A stretch of 64,000 bases of DNA from assembly GCA_016704345.1 (NCBI GenBank), contig JADJAH010000038.1, forward strand, positions 401,785-465,784, written 5' to 3'. The first letter of the stretch is position 1, and every line of letters begins with the position of its first letter. The DNA comes from Ignavibacteria bacterium. Its GTDB lineage: Bacteria > Bacteroidota > Ignavibacteria > Tepidaquicellales > Tepidaquicellaceae. Position numbers and translations under genes: made by a program. The notes under the pieces were generated by a model, which was given only the letters and a program-made list of their open reading frames with translations, did no database searches and was not told the DNA's origin. Shown here piece after piece: positions 1 through 8,624 of this stretch.

Positions 1-779
1 ACGGTCACTCGTCTGCGCCAACTGCCGTATCAATGCTTCACGCGGGCGTGCTTATGAAGATGGGAGGCTACGGTTGCCTGCGTGTTGCAATGTATCTCCT
101 TCCCGAAGCCGCAAAGGAGCTTGCCTGGATATTCATAATACTTACAACTATCAGCATTGTCTATGGAGCGTTCGGGGCAATTGCACAGAAAGATCTTAAA
201 TATATCAATGCTTACTCATCAGTAAGCCATTGCGGTCTCGTGCTCTTTGCAATTCTGATGATGAACCAAACGGCATTGAATGGTTCAGTACTTCAGATGA
301 TCTCGCATGGTTTAATGACAGCACTCTTCTTCGCATTGATAGGAATGATCTATGAAAGAACTCACACACGCGACATTAGATTAATGGGCGGCCTTATGAA
401 GATAATGCCATTCCTCGGTGTGTGCTATATGATTGCCGGATTTGCTTCGCTCGGTTTGCCGGGACTCAGCGGATTCGTAGCAGAGATAAATGTTTTTGTC
501 GGAGCTTTTATGCATACTGACAGCTTTCACAGAGTTGCAACAGTGATAGCTGTTTCATCTATTGTAATTACTGCGGTTTACATTTTGAGAGTTATCGGAG
601 CTTTGCTCCTTGGACCTCTTGACGTAGAACATGAATTCGAAACAGGTGATGCAAGATGGTATGAAAGATGGGCAAACATAATTCTGATTGTATCTATTGC
701 TGCAATAGGTATAGCGCCTCTGTGGCTGTCCGACGCTTTGATCAAGAGTTTGCAGCCAATTATTCAGAAACTCCAATGA
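1..779 (+). CDS. nuoM: NADH-quinone oxidoreductase subunit M, 3' part
   Basis: Proton-pumping membrane subunit of complex I (NDH-1), homologous to Mrp antiporter subunits. The reading frame is open from the left edge, so the start lies outside the window. The first visible residues (HSSAPTAVSMLHAGVLMKMG) are the family's conserved segment containing the LMKMGGYG stretch. Further conserved signatures follow: QKDLKYINAYSSVSHCG with the membrane Lys of the broken helix, ISHGLMTALFF, and GLPGLSGFVAE. About 258 residues are present, roughly the C-terminal half of a ~500-residue protein, with about seven hydrophobic helices. nuoN begins 9 bases after the stop, as in the usual nuoL-M-N order. Identification is secure; only the N-terminus is missing. 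Confidence 0.96.
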   Translation, partial: GHSSAPTAVSMLHAGVLMKMGGYGCLRVAMYLLPEAAKELAWIFIILTTISIVYGAFGAIAQKDLKYINAYSSVSHCGLVLFAILMMNQTALNGSVLQMISHGLMTALFFALIGMIYERTHTRDIRLMGGLMKIMPFLGVCYMIAGFASLGLPGLSGFVAEINVFVGAFMHTDSFHRVATVIAVSSIVITAVYILRVIGALLLGPLDVEHEFETGDARWYERWANIILIVSIAAIGIAPLWLSDALIKSLQPIIQKLQ

Positions 780-788
780 TGATAACGA

Positions 789-2216
789 ATGACAACTGAC
801 CAATTCTTTTTGATGCGACATGAGATCCTGCTGGTAGCAGTTGGAGTGATCGTACTTGTCATGGACCTAATGACAACTCCTGCAACCAAGCACAGGATCA
901 TTCCTGTAGCGATTGTTCTCTTCCTTATAAACACGATCATTGGTTTCTTGCCGATCGAGACGGGAAAGATCTTCGGTGGAATGTACAGAACTGATGACAT
1001 AACAATTCTAATGAAGAATGCTCTCAATATCGGAGTCTTCATTATCTTTCTGCAATCAGCAGAGTGGCTGAAGAACCATGAGGAGAAATTCAACAGCTAC
1101 GGCGCTTACTTCTTCATTGTCATAGCTTCTCTGGTCGGGATGGATTATCTGATTTCATCCGGTGATTTTCTGATGTTCTTCATCGGAACTGAACTTGCAA
1201 CAATTCCAATTGCAGCGCTCGTAGCAATCGAGAAAGCAAAGATCAAGTCTTCCGAAGCAGGTGTTAAGTTGATTCTTTCGGCTGCGCTTTCATCTGGCAT
1301 AACTCTTTTTGGAATCTCACTAATATACGGAACGACGGGCTCTATCTATTTTGCAGAGGTCAGCAAGGTGTTTGATGGAAACAGTTTACAGATTCTTGCT
1401 TTCATATTTATCTTTGCGGGTGTGGCTTTTAAGATCTCAATTGTACCTTTCCATCTGTGGACTGCAGATGTTTACGAAGGAGCGCCGATCAATATTACTT
1501 CGTACTTGTCTGTTATATCAAAAGCATCAGCATTCTTTATACTGATAATTCTTCTTTACAAAGTCTTTTATGTGATACCGGAAATCAGGAACAATATTCT
1601 TTATGCCACATCAATACTTACCATGACTATAGGAAATCTGTTTGCCATCAGGCAACAGAATCTGAAAAGATTTCTTGCATTCTCTTCTATTGCTCAGGCA
1701 GGTTTTGTATTGCTTGGTATAATCGGTGGTACGCAGATAGGATTCGCTTCTGTGGTTTACTTCCTGTTAATTTATGTATTCTCAAATCTCGGGGCATTCG
1801 GTGTTGTTGCTGCAATCTCAAACGCCACAGGCAAAGAAAATATTGATGACTATAACGGACTTTACAGAACTAATCCAAAGCTGAGTCTTGTAATGATGCT
1901 TTCGCTTTTTTCGCTTGCAGGAATTCCACCGGTCGCGGGTTTCTTCGGAAAATTCTTCCTGTTCATGTCAGCAGCAAAACAAGGTTACTTTATACTTGTG
2001 CTTATTGCAGTAGTCAATGTTACGATATCACTATATTATTATCTGTTGGTTGTCAAGGCGATGTTTATTAACGAGCAGGAAAATCCGATTGAAAGAATTG
2101 ACAGCGACATGTACACGAAGATCGGGCTGGCGATATGCGCTGCAGGTATACTTGCAATAGGCTTCTTTGGAACAATTTTTGATTTCATTAACAGCAAGGC
2201 ATTCGGATCAATGTAA
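789..2216 (+). CDS. nuoN: NADH-quinone oxidoreductase subunit N
   Basis: Integral membrane, proton-translocating subunit of complex I, last of the three antiporter-like subunits. The 475-residue product is of normal family length and hydrophobic throughout, with about 13-14 predicted helices. Family motifs include the membrane segment YLISSGDFLMFFIGTELATI with its Glu, FKISIVPFHLWTADVYEGAP, QQNLKRFLAFSSIAQAGFVL with the key Lys, and LFSLAGIPPVAGFFGKFFLF. It follows nuoM by 9 bases and precedes a small gene by 5 bases, so all three are likely co-transcribed as the distal end of the nuo operon. The start is ATG at 789. No anomaly seen. Confidence 0.97.
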   Translation: MTTDQFFLMRHEILLVAVGVIVLVMDLMTTPATKHRIIPVAIVLFLINTIIGFLPIETGKIFGGMYRTDDITILMKNALNIGVFIIFLQSAEWLKNHEEKFNSYGAYFFIVIASLVGMDYLISSGDFLMFFIGTELATIPIAALVAIEKAKIKSSEAGVKLILSAALSSGITLFGISLIYGTTGSIYFAEVSKVFDGNSLQILAFIFIFAGVAFKISIVPFHLWTADVYEGAPINITSYLSVISKASAFFILIILLYKVFYVIPEIRNNILYATSILTMTIGNLFAIRQQNLKRFLAFSSIAQAGFVLLGIIGGTQIGFASVVYFLLIYVFSNLGAFGVVAAISNATGKENIDDYNGLYRTNPKLSLVMMLSLFSLAGIPPVAGFFGKFFLFMSAAKQGYFILVLIAVVNVTISLYYYLLVVKAMFINEQENPIERIDSDMYTKIGLAICAAGILAIGFFGTIFDFINSKAFGSM

Positions 2217-2221
2217 ATGAC

Positions 2222-2560
2222 ATGTCACTTATAAGCGGAAAACATATAGAGAAGGAACTCGACGGAATAAGATGCAGGATTGTTGAATCAGGCATCACTG
2301 AAGACAGGATGAATTTCCTTAAGAAGCTTCTTGAGCACAATGGTTATGAAGTTAAGTGTGAGAAAGAAGCCAAGAAGGAAGAGACTCTTCCGGATACATA
2401 TTCAATCGGAGTTACTGAAATAATTTTCAATCCCGTAATAGCAGTCTATGAAAGGAAACTCAGAACACATGACGGAAAGATCGTGACACCGCAATACTGG
2501 CGGCAGACAGGAGAGGATATGAAAAAGTGGTATTGGAAAGTGAAGTATGAAGAGACTTAA
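2222..2560 (+). CDS. small uncharacterised protein downstream of nuoN
   Basis: A 112-residue, charged, soluble protein with no signal peptide or membrane segment. I do not recognise the family. The N-terminal half is Lys/Glu-rich and ends in a KCEKEAKKEE stretch. The C-terminal half (TYSIGVTEIIFNPVIAVYER, then TPQYWRQTGEDMKKWYW) looks like a small alpha/beta fold. It starts 5 bases after nuoN, so it is very probably translated from the nuo transcript. Tight coupling to a complex I operon suggests a possible assembly or accessory role, but this is inference from position only. Codon use looks like its neighbours. Confidence 0.7.
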   Translation: MSLISGKHIEKELDGIRCRIVESGITEDRMNFLKKLLEHNGYEVKCEKEAKKEETLPDTYSIGVTEIIFNPVIAVYERKLRTHDGKIVTPQYWRQTGEDMKKWYWKVKYEET

Positions 2561-2717
2561 GAGAATCTTTTAGTATTTGGGTCTTGTGATGTTTCTCAAA
2601 TTGATTCCTAGTGCAATCCGGAATTTATTTGGATTCCTATAAATCTAAATTCGAGCAGTTAGATGTTGTGAAATGAAACTGTAGTGCTTAATTCTTCATC
2701 CTCGTATCAAGTAACAT

Positions 2718-3548
2718 TCAGAAACTCCCAAGCTTTTTGTCTATCCAATTCAAAGCCATTTCCTCAAGTTTTTCCCTGGGGATTTTAAGCATTTCCAGGA
2801 AGTTCAATTTGTGCTCTTCAGCAAGACCTTCTATCAACTTCAACCCAATATAATAACCGGCTCTATTTCGGGTTACATCCAAAGTGTCACCGGCATTGAA
2901 TAATCCAATACTAGTACTGGTTGAGCGAAATGTCTTATGAACAAGATTTAGCAATTCCATCTCTCTCTGTTTGCATTCATTTATCCAAAGTTTTAAATCC
3001 CGCTTTGATAGATAATCCGCCCAAAGTGCAACTCCTTCATCATTCTGAAATATTTTCAATGTAAGCTGCGCAGCAATACCTTCGGTAATTAACTGTCGGC
3101 AAATGCTTCTCTTGTCTTTTATACATTCAAAATAGAAATCATATGATAAAGTGTAATGCACACAATGAACGATCTCATGAGCTACAAAAATTCTCGCTTG
3201 TAAAATTGTCTTATAACATTCAACAGGTATCCAAACGACAAACTTTTCTTTGTCTCTGAATACATGTCCGTTAGAAGTACCTTGTCCTACGAATAATGCA
3301 AGAGATATGTTTTTAGTCTCAATGTTGTTAACCATGAAACGCTCTTCGATTTCATTGAGCGCTCCTGAGATCAGGTTTCTTCTTTTTATAACCTCTGACT
3401 TTGTGAAGTGAGCTGAATAGGGTTCTCTGTTGCTCCAGTATTTGAAATAATGAGAGAACAATTCAGGATATGATCTTTCGTATGTTCGAAAGTCATTTTT
3501 CCCGGTAAGACACTCAATATAATTTTCTGTAAGATCTATTATGTTCAT
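2718..3548 (-). CDS. putative zinc metalloprotease, DUF2268-like
   Basis: Soluble protein of about 276 residues with a gluzincin-type active-site arrangement. HEIVHCVHY supplies the HExxH zinc ligands and catalytic Glu, and about 29 residues on the segment LITEGIAAQL offers a Glu as third ligand. A later RAGYYIGLKLIEGLAEEH segment resembles the conserved helix of DUF2268-type predicted Zn-dependent proteases. Substrate unknown; no signal peptide seen, so probably cytoplasmic. An in-frame GTG at 3566 exists but lies inside the upstream terminator stem, so I prefer the ATG at 3548 (MNIIDLTENY). It stands alone, downstream of and parallel to the amidohydrolase gene. The metalloprotease call is fairly sure; the exact family is less so. 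Confidence 0.72.
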   Translation of the reverse strand: MNIIDLTENYIECLTGKNDFRTYERSYPELFSHYFKYWSNREPYSAHFTKSEVIKRRNLISGALNEIEERFMVNNIETKNISLALFVGQGTSNGHVFRDKEKFVVWIPVECYKTILQARIFVAHEIVHCVHYTLSYDFYFECIKDKRSICRQLITEGIAAQLTLKIFQNDEGVALWADYLSKRDLKLWINECKQREMELLNLVHKTFRSTSTSIGLFNAGDTLDVTRNRAGYYIGLKLIEGLAEEHKLNFLEMLKIPREKLEEMALNWIDKKLGSF

Positions 3549-3554
3549 TGCACT

Positions 3555-3595
3555 AAAAATATCCACCGGGTCTTTTGGTGTAAATTACCCGGTGG
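3555..3595 (-). terminator. Rho-independent terminator of the amidohydrolase gene
   Basis: On the minus strand a 9-bp perfect stem (CCACCGGGT / ACCCGGTGG, arms at 3563-3571 and 3587-3595) closes a 15-base loop and is followed by an ATATTTTT tract. It lies about 25 bases past the amidohydrolase stop and reaches into the first codons of any long-start version of the next gene. Confidence 0.75.
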
Positions 3596-3618
3596 AATAA
3601 TCAGAGAAGGAATCTAAA

Positions 3619-5367
3619 CTATTTCGATTTAACATATATAGTCTTGCCGTCCTTAATCGTCTCCATCACCTTGATATCTTTGATCGTCATCGGATCTGCC
3701 TTGAGCGGATTCTTGTCAAGTATAACAAGGTCTGCCCTCTTGCCTGCTGTTAAGCTTCCCTTAGAATCTTCTTCAGAGTATTGACGTGCAACGTTTATTG
3801 TCATTGCCTGAAGTGCCTCGTATGGTGTTACTTTCTGATCTGCTCCGATTACTTCTCCTGCACGGGAGATTCTGTTTACCGCAGACCACAGCATGAACAT
3901 CTGATCAATCGGTGCAACATAGAAGTCCGTGTGATTTGTTGGACGAAGTCCTATATTTATCGCATCGCGCATTGGACTGATGTACATCGCTTGTTCTTTG
4001 CCACGGTTAGCAATATGAGCTTCGGCAAAGTAGTATGTATGCAGTGTGTAGAATGAAGGGAGGATTTTGTACTCAAGATATTTGTCAAGCTGATCTTTTC
4101 TTGTAAACTGCGCATGGATCATTGTAACGTGTCTGTCCTTTGTCAGATCATCTTTTGCTGCAAACTCGTGTGCTTTTATGAATGCATCAATGGCGCCGTC
4201 TCCGTTTGCATGGAGGTTTAGCGGCACACCCATTTCGTAAACACGCTTGACTGCCGGGTTAATTATTTCCTGCGGAGCTGACAATTCTCCGGACCAGTTC
4301 TTTTCGCCGCCGGGACCGCCAGTCAGATAAGGCTTTGTAAAGTAAGCAGTCTTTCCCTGCGGGGAACCGTCAATAGTGATTTTAACTCCGCCAATCTTGA
4401 AACCCCTGTCATACTTGCCCCATTTTTCAATTGGCATTACTTTCAGGCAAGTGTCCAGTTCGGTTATGAAAGGATATGCAATCACATCAATTATATTTGC
4501 GCCGCCTTCAGTTGCTCTAAGCATTACTCTCAGATCTTCAGCATGAGTTGCTCCTTCATGCGCAGTTGTTATTCCTGATTCTGCATAGATCATTTGTGCA
4601 GCTTTTGTCCATGCAACCTCCTGCTCCCGCGTGGGTTTTGGTAAGCCGGCAAACACGTTTAGATATGCTGTTTCCATTATCAATCCATAAGGCTCATCAG
4701 TGCCGGGTTTCCGTACTATCACGCCTCCGGGAGGAGTCTTGGTCTCAGCTGAAATATTAAATTTCTTAAGCGCAGCAGAATTTAGAACACCGCCATGCAT
4801 AGATACATGTCCGACAATCACAGGGTTATCCGGGAATGCCTTGTCAAGATCATCACGGTTTAGCAAACGGCCATCCGGCATTACGTTTTCATCATATCCA
4901 TAAGCCTGAATGAGTTCACCTTTTGGAATATTCTTCTCTGTTCGGAATTTTTCTATCGCAACCACTATGCTCTCAACATCCTTTCCGGTTCCTGCAGGCG
5001 GAGCATACACTTTTACCTGATTAGCTGCTGTCAACGCACTGATATAGTGACTGTGTGCATCAAGGAAACCCGGCAGAAGTGTCTTTCCTTGAAGATCAAC
5101 CATCTTGTGACCTTTGCCGGCTTTCTTCATGGCTTCGTCACTTGCTCCGACAAAAAGTATTTTGCCGTCTTTCACAACAAGGGCTTCTGCATACACCGGT
5201 TGATTGCCTTCCATTGTGATAATGTCTCCGTTGTAATACATTACGGCAGCAGTACCGTTTGTCTTTGCAACAGTATTTGATTGCTGATCTCCGGCTTTGT
5301 TGTCCGTTGACTTGTTGCATCCGGAAATGGTTGCTATTATTACCGCAATTAAAATTAGTTGTTTCAT
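3619..5367 (-). CDS. amidohydrolase-superfamily lipoprotein, YtcJ-like
   Basis: Predicted exported metal-dependent hydrolase of 582 residues. The N-terminus (MKQLILIAVIIATISGC) is a short lipoprotein signal with a lipobox ending in Cys, so the enzyme is probably membrane-anchored in the envelope. A small beta-sandwich start (TMEGNQPVYAEALVVKDGKI) leads to LLPGFLDAHSHY, whose two His are the typical metal ligands. The TIM barrel contains a GVKITIDGSPQGKTAYF strand, LHANGDGAIDAF and RPTNHTDF. The protein ends with the usual KRADLVILDKNPL segment. This is the YtcJ-type branch of imidazolonepropionase-like amidohydrolases; the substrate cannot be predicted. Flanked by terminators on both sides, so likely monocistronic. 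Confidence 0.88.
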   Translation of the reverse strand: MKQLILIAVIIATISGCNKSTDNKAGDQQSNTVAKTNGTAAVMYYNGDIITMEGNQPVYAEALVVKDGKILFVGASDEAMKKAGKGHKMVDLQGKTLLPGFLDAHSHYISALTAANQVKVYAPPAGTGKDVESIVVAIEKFRTEKNIPKGELIQAYGYDENVMPDGRLLNRDDLDKAFPDNPVIVGHVSMHGGVLNSAALKKFNISAETKTPPGGVIVRKPGTDEPYGLIMETAYLNVFAGLPKPTREQEVAWTKAAQMIYAESGITTAHEGATHAEDLRVMLRATEGGANIIDVIAYPFITELDTCLKVMPIEKWGKYDRGFKIGGVKITIDGSPQGKTAYFTKPYLTGGPGGEKNWSGELSAPQEIINPAVKRVYEMGVPLNLHANGDGAIDAFIKAHEFAAKDDLTKDRHVTMIHAQFTRKDQLDKYLEYKILPSFYTLHTYYFAEAHIANRGKEQAMYISPMRDAINIGLRPTNHTDFYVAPIDQMFMLWSAVNRISRAGEVIGADQKVTPYEALQAMTINVARQYSEEDSKGSLTAGKRADLVILDKNPLKADPMTIKDIKVMETIKDGKTIYVKSK

Positions 5368-5478
5368 ATTATTGGTTTTGGTTTGGATAAATCAATTCTT
5401 CATCACTTGAACTAAATGCCACGTCAGATTTGTACAAGACAAAGATATTGACTGGTTAAAATAATTCAAGACTCTACT

Positions 5479-5518
5479 AAAAAAAGCGGCAACCGAACTT
5501 TATTTCGGATGCCGCTTT
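5479..5518 (-). terminator. strong Rho-independent terminator after korB
   Basis: Arms AAAGCGGCA+CCGAA (5483-5497) and TTCGG+TGCCGCTTT (5504-5518) form a long GC-rich stem with one interior mismatch. On the minus strand it is followed directly by a run of seven T. It sits 35 bases after the korB stop and separates korAB from the amidohydrolase gene. Confidence 0.9.
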
Positions 5519-5553
5519 GATCTTTCAAAGAAATGCTTCGATTCTTAAATGGA

Positions 5554-6600
5554 TCAGGCGATCTCCCAGGTCTTATCACCTGAAAGAATTTCATTCAGCG
5601 GAGTCTTTCCTTTCTTCTGCATAACTGCTTCAATCTGATTTGCCATCTGAACTTCATATGTTGGCCTGTCAACAGAATAGAGAACTCCGAACGGTCTTGG
5701 CAAATGATATTCGGTATAATGATTGAGATCTGTGAAGCCTGCTAATATTCCTGCTTTTACTTTATCCTTCTCATCATGTATCCAGAGATCATTAACTGAA
5801 TTGCTACCGTTGCTCAAATCTACAACCTTCGGCTGGAATCCGTCAAGCTTGATTCCCTTATCGCTGTTAGCCCCAAAGACAAGCGGCTTGTCATGTTCCA
5901 CATGAAGTGCTTCTTCTTTCTTTGTTTCCTTTTCTGAAAAAACAAAGAATGCACCGTCATTGAACACAGGACAATTCTGATAGATCTCAACAAAAGATGC
6001 GCCTTTGTGCTTGTGTGCCTGTCTGAGCACTGCCTGCATGTGTTTTGGATCACGATCAAGAGTCCTGGCAACAAAAGATCCTTTCGCTCCGAGAGCAAGC
6101 TCTGCAGTATTAAATGGCTCTTCTATGGAACCGTAGGGAGTGGATTTTGTAACTATACCAGTTTCGGAAGTAGGGGAATATTGTCCTTTGGTCAGTCCGT
6201 AGATCTGGTTGTTAAACAACAGGATCTTTATGTCAAAGTTCTTTCTTAGCAAATGGATGAAATGATTTCCGCCTATTGAAAGCGCATCACCGTCTCCTGT
6301 AACAACCCACACGCTGAGATCGGGTCTTGATGCTTTTAGTCCGGATGCAATTGCAGTAGCTCTTCCGTGAATTGAATGGATTCCGTAAGTATCCATATAG
6401 TACGTGAACCTCGATGAACATCCAATTCCTGAGACAAAAACGTAATCTTCTTTTTTGAATCCAAGCTCCGGAAAGATCGTTTGCACTTGCTTGAGTATTG
6501 AGTAATCACCGCACCCGGGACACCATTTCACATCCTGATCCGGAGCAAAATCTTTGCTTGTCAGAATTGGGATCACAGGAGCGTTGTTTGTTTCTATCAT
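5554..6600 (-). CDS. korB: 2-oxoacid:ferredoxin oxidoreductase, beta subunit
   Basis: Thiamine-diphosphate and Fe-S subunit of a 2-oxoglutarate (or related 2-oxoacid):ferredoxin oxidoreductase, which couples oxidative decarboxylation to ferredoxin reduction, or the reverse reaction in a reductive TCA cycle. The 348 residues contain WCPGCGDY, GIGCSSR and a later NCPVFND (candidate cluster Cys). VVTGDGDALSIGGNH followed by LLFNNQIYGLTKGQYSPTS is the ThDP/Mg site. It starts 5 bases after korA, and the pair ends in a strong terminator. 2-Oxoglutarate is the likeliest substrate from overall likeness to KorB, but 2-oxoacid specificity is not provable here. Confidence 0.93.
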   Translation of the reverse strand: MIETNNAPVIPILTSKDFAPDQDVKWCPGCGDYSILKQVQTIFPELGFKKEDYVFVSGIGCSSRFTYYMDTYGIHSIHGRATAIASGLKASRPDLSVWVVTGDGDALSIGGNHFIHLLRKNFDIKILLFNNQIYGLTKGQYSPTSETGIVTKSTPYGSIEEPFNTAELALGAKGSFVARTLDRDPKHMQAVLRQAHKHKGASFVEIYQNCPVFNDGAFFVFSEKETKKEEALHVEHDKPLVFGANSDKGIKLDGFQPKVVDLSNGSNSVNDLWIHDEKDKVKAGILAGFTDLNHYTEYHLPRPFGVLYSVDRPTYEVQMANQIEAVMQKKGKTPLNEILSGDKTWEIA

Positions 6601-6605
6601 TTGAA

Positions 6606-8463
6606 TTAGCTGTTTAAAAGTTCGTTGATTTTTATTTTGATCTCACCTGTTGAAAAAGGCAATCCTTTAATTTTATTTAGTCCAACTGCAGGTGTAAGAT
6701 ATCTGTCGCGAATTATTCTGATCAATTGTCCGTCATTGATTTCCGGAATCAGAACATACTGATGATTCTTTAGCAGCTCTTCGAGATTCCGCGGCATTGG
6801 ATTGAGATATCTGAGATGAACATGTGCAACATCTTTTCCCTCTTCAAGAAGTTCTACCATTGCGCCTTTAACAGAACCGTATGTTGAGCCCCAGCTAAGC
6901 ACAAGCACTTTCGCATTCTCATTTCCCGAATCAAGTTTCTGAAGCGGAATATAATCAGCAATAGCTTTGATCTTTGCTGATCTGAGATGAACCATCAGTT
7001 CATGATTATTCGGATCATATGAAATGTTTCCTGTATCGTTGGCTTTCTCGAGTCCGCCGATACGATGCTCAAGTCCGGGCGTTCCGGGCTTGACTCTTGG
7101 CCGGACATATTTTTCATCGCGCCTGTACGGAAAGAAAATTCCTTCTTCCGAATTTGGTTTATCCGTGAAAACAACATTAATCGGCTGAAGCTGATCCTCT
7201 GTAGGAAACAGCCATGGCTCTGAGCCGTTGGCAATGTAACCATCGCTGAGAATTATTACCGGCGTCATGTGTTCAAGTGCAATTCTGCATGCTTCATACA
7301 CAGCTTCAAAACAATCTGCCGGAGATGCGGCAGCAATAATTGGTAACGGAGCTTCACCATGTCTTCCGTAAAAAGCCTGCATCAGATCCGACTGCTCGGT
7401 CTTTGTCGGCAATCCGGTTGATGGTCCACCTCTTTGAATATTTATGATGACGAGCGGAATCTCGAGCATTGTTGCAAGTCCCATGGCTTCTGCTTTCAGC
7501 GACATACCCGGACCGGAAGTTGTAGTAACTCCAAGACTTCCTCCGTAAGATGCACCGATTGCCGCACAGATACCTGCTATCTCGTCTTCCGCCTGAAATG
7601 TCCTAACATTCATGTTCTTGTATTTCGAAAGCTCATGAAGAATGTCAGATGCAGGAGTTATCGGATAAGATCCGAGAAACAAAAGGGGAACCGGATTTTT
7701 CTGCAGCTGCTATTAATGCAATGACAGCTGCATTATTGCCTGTGATATTTCTGTATGTACCCTGTGGAAGTTTTGAAGTGCTGATCTTGAATCTCGTATT
7801 GAAAATTTCGGTAGTGTCGCCGTAGTTCCATCCTGCCTTCAGCGCCTTTACGTTTGCATCAGCTATCATCGGATTCTTTGCAAACTTCTCAAGTATGAAG
7901 TGTATTGTAAAGTCAGGTGACTGATCAAATATCCAGTACAACATTCCGAGCACAAACATATTCTTAGATCTTTCAAGCTCTTTGTTGCTTAGTCCAAGTC
8001 CGGACAATGCGTCTTTGATCAGATTGGTTACATTGACATTATATACAATGTAATTGTCGAGCGTACTGTCTTCGAGCGGATTGGCTCCTTCGGGATATTC
8101 TGCAAGGCGAAGATTTTTTGCATCAAAGCCGGCGGTATTTGTAATAACAATGCCTCCCTTTTTCACATTCTTCAGATCTGCTTTAAGTGCTGCAGCATTC
8201 ATGGCTACAAGAACATCGTATTCATCACCAGGTGTATATATATCCTTGCTTCCAAAGTGTACCTGAAAACCGGATACACCAGCCAGTGTACCGGCGGGAG
8301 CTCTGATTTCAGCAGGAAAGTCGGGGAAAGTTGCAAGGTCTTTGCCGAGAAAAGCGGCAGTATCAGTAAACTGCATGCCTGTCAGCTGCATGCCGTCTCC
8401 GGAGTCACCCGAAAAACGGACAACCATACTCTCGGCTTCAATTATTTCTTCAATGGGTTTCAA
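6606..8463 (-). CDS. korA: 2-oxoacid:ferredoxin oxidoreductase, fused gamma-alpha subunit (one-base break)
   Basis: Partner of korB. The minus-strand reading frame from 8463 gives the gamma domain (RFSGDSGDGMQLTGMQFTDT near residue 17). It runs to ITGNNAAVIALIAAAEKSGS and then goes out of frame. From about 7685 another frame carries LFLGSYPITPASDILHELS, TFQAEDEIAGICAAIGASYG, TTTSGPGMSLKAEAMGLA and NIQRGGPSTGLPTKTEQ, the alpha (pyrimidine-binding) domain. Removing one base in the CCCCTTTT run at about 7681-7688 joins them as SGSPLFLGSYP, exactly the family sequence, giving ~618 residues. So it is almost certainly one gene with a homopolymer indel. Alternatively a true frameshift leaves the enzyme dead, which is unlikely beside an intact korB. 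Confidence 0.9.
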
Positions 8464-8572
8464 AAGTGTGTGTAAATTTTAGTTTGTCTTGATTTAAAAA
8501 TGTAACTGTGAAGTATGTGCAAATTAATGAATGGCAGGAAGATATTGTAGTCAAATATCTAACCTCTAAAGC

Positions 8573-8616
8573 ATCTTGAGGTTTCTCCCCAAAGATCTTG
8601 AGGTTTCTCCCCAAAG
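8573..8616 (-). repeat. 22-bp perfect tandem duplication
   Basis: Two exact, adjacent copies (8573-8594 and 8595-8616) of a 22-bp unit beginning ATCTTGAGGTTTCTCC. They lie between the TonB receptor stop and the korA start, in the korA upstream region. No protein-coding role seen; an effect on korAB promoter spacing is possible but unproven. Confidence 0.85.
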
Positions 8617-8624
8617 CCTCCAAA

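Noticed and set aside
3564..3566. GTG at 3566 as start of the DUF2268-like gene
   Set aside because: It lies in the terminator stem of the upstream gene; ATG 3548 is in frame and better placed.
7681..7690. Programmed frameshift in korA at CCCCTTTT
   Set aside because: The enzyme family is not known for recoding, and eight other homopolymer breaks in the window point to sequence error.
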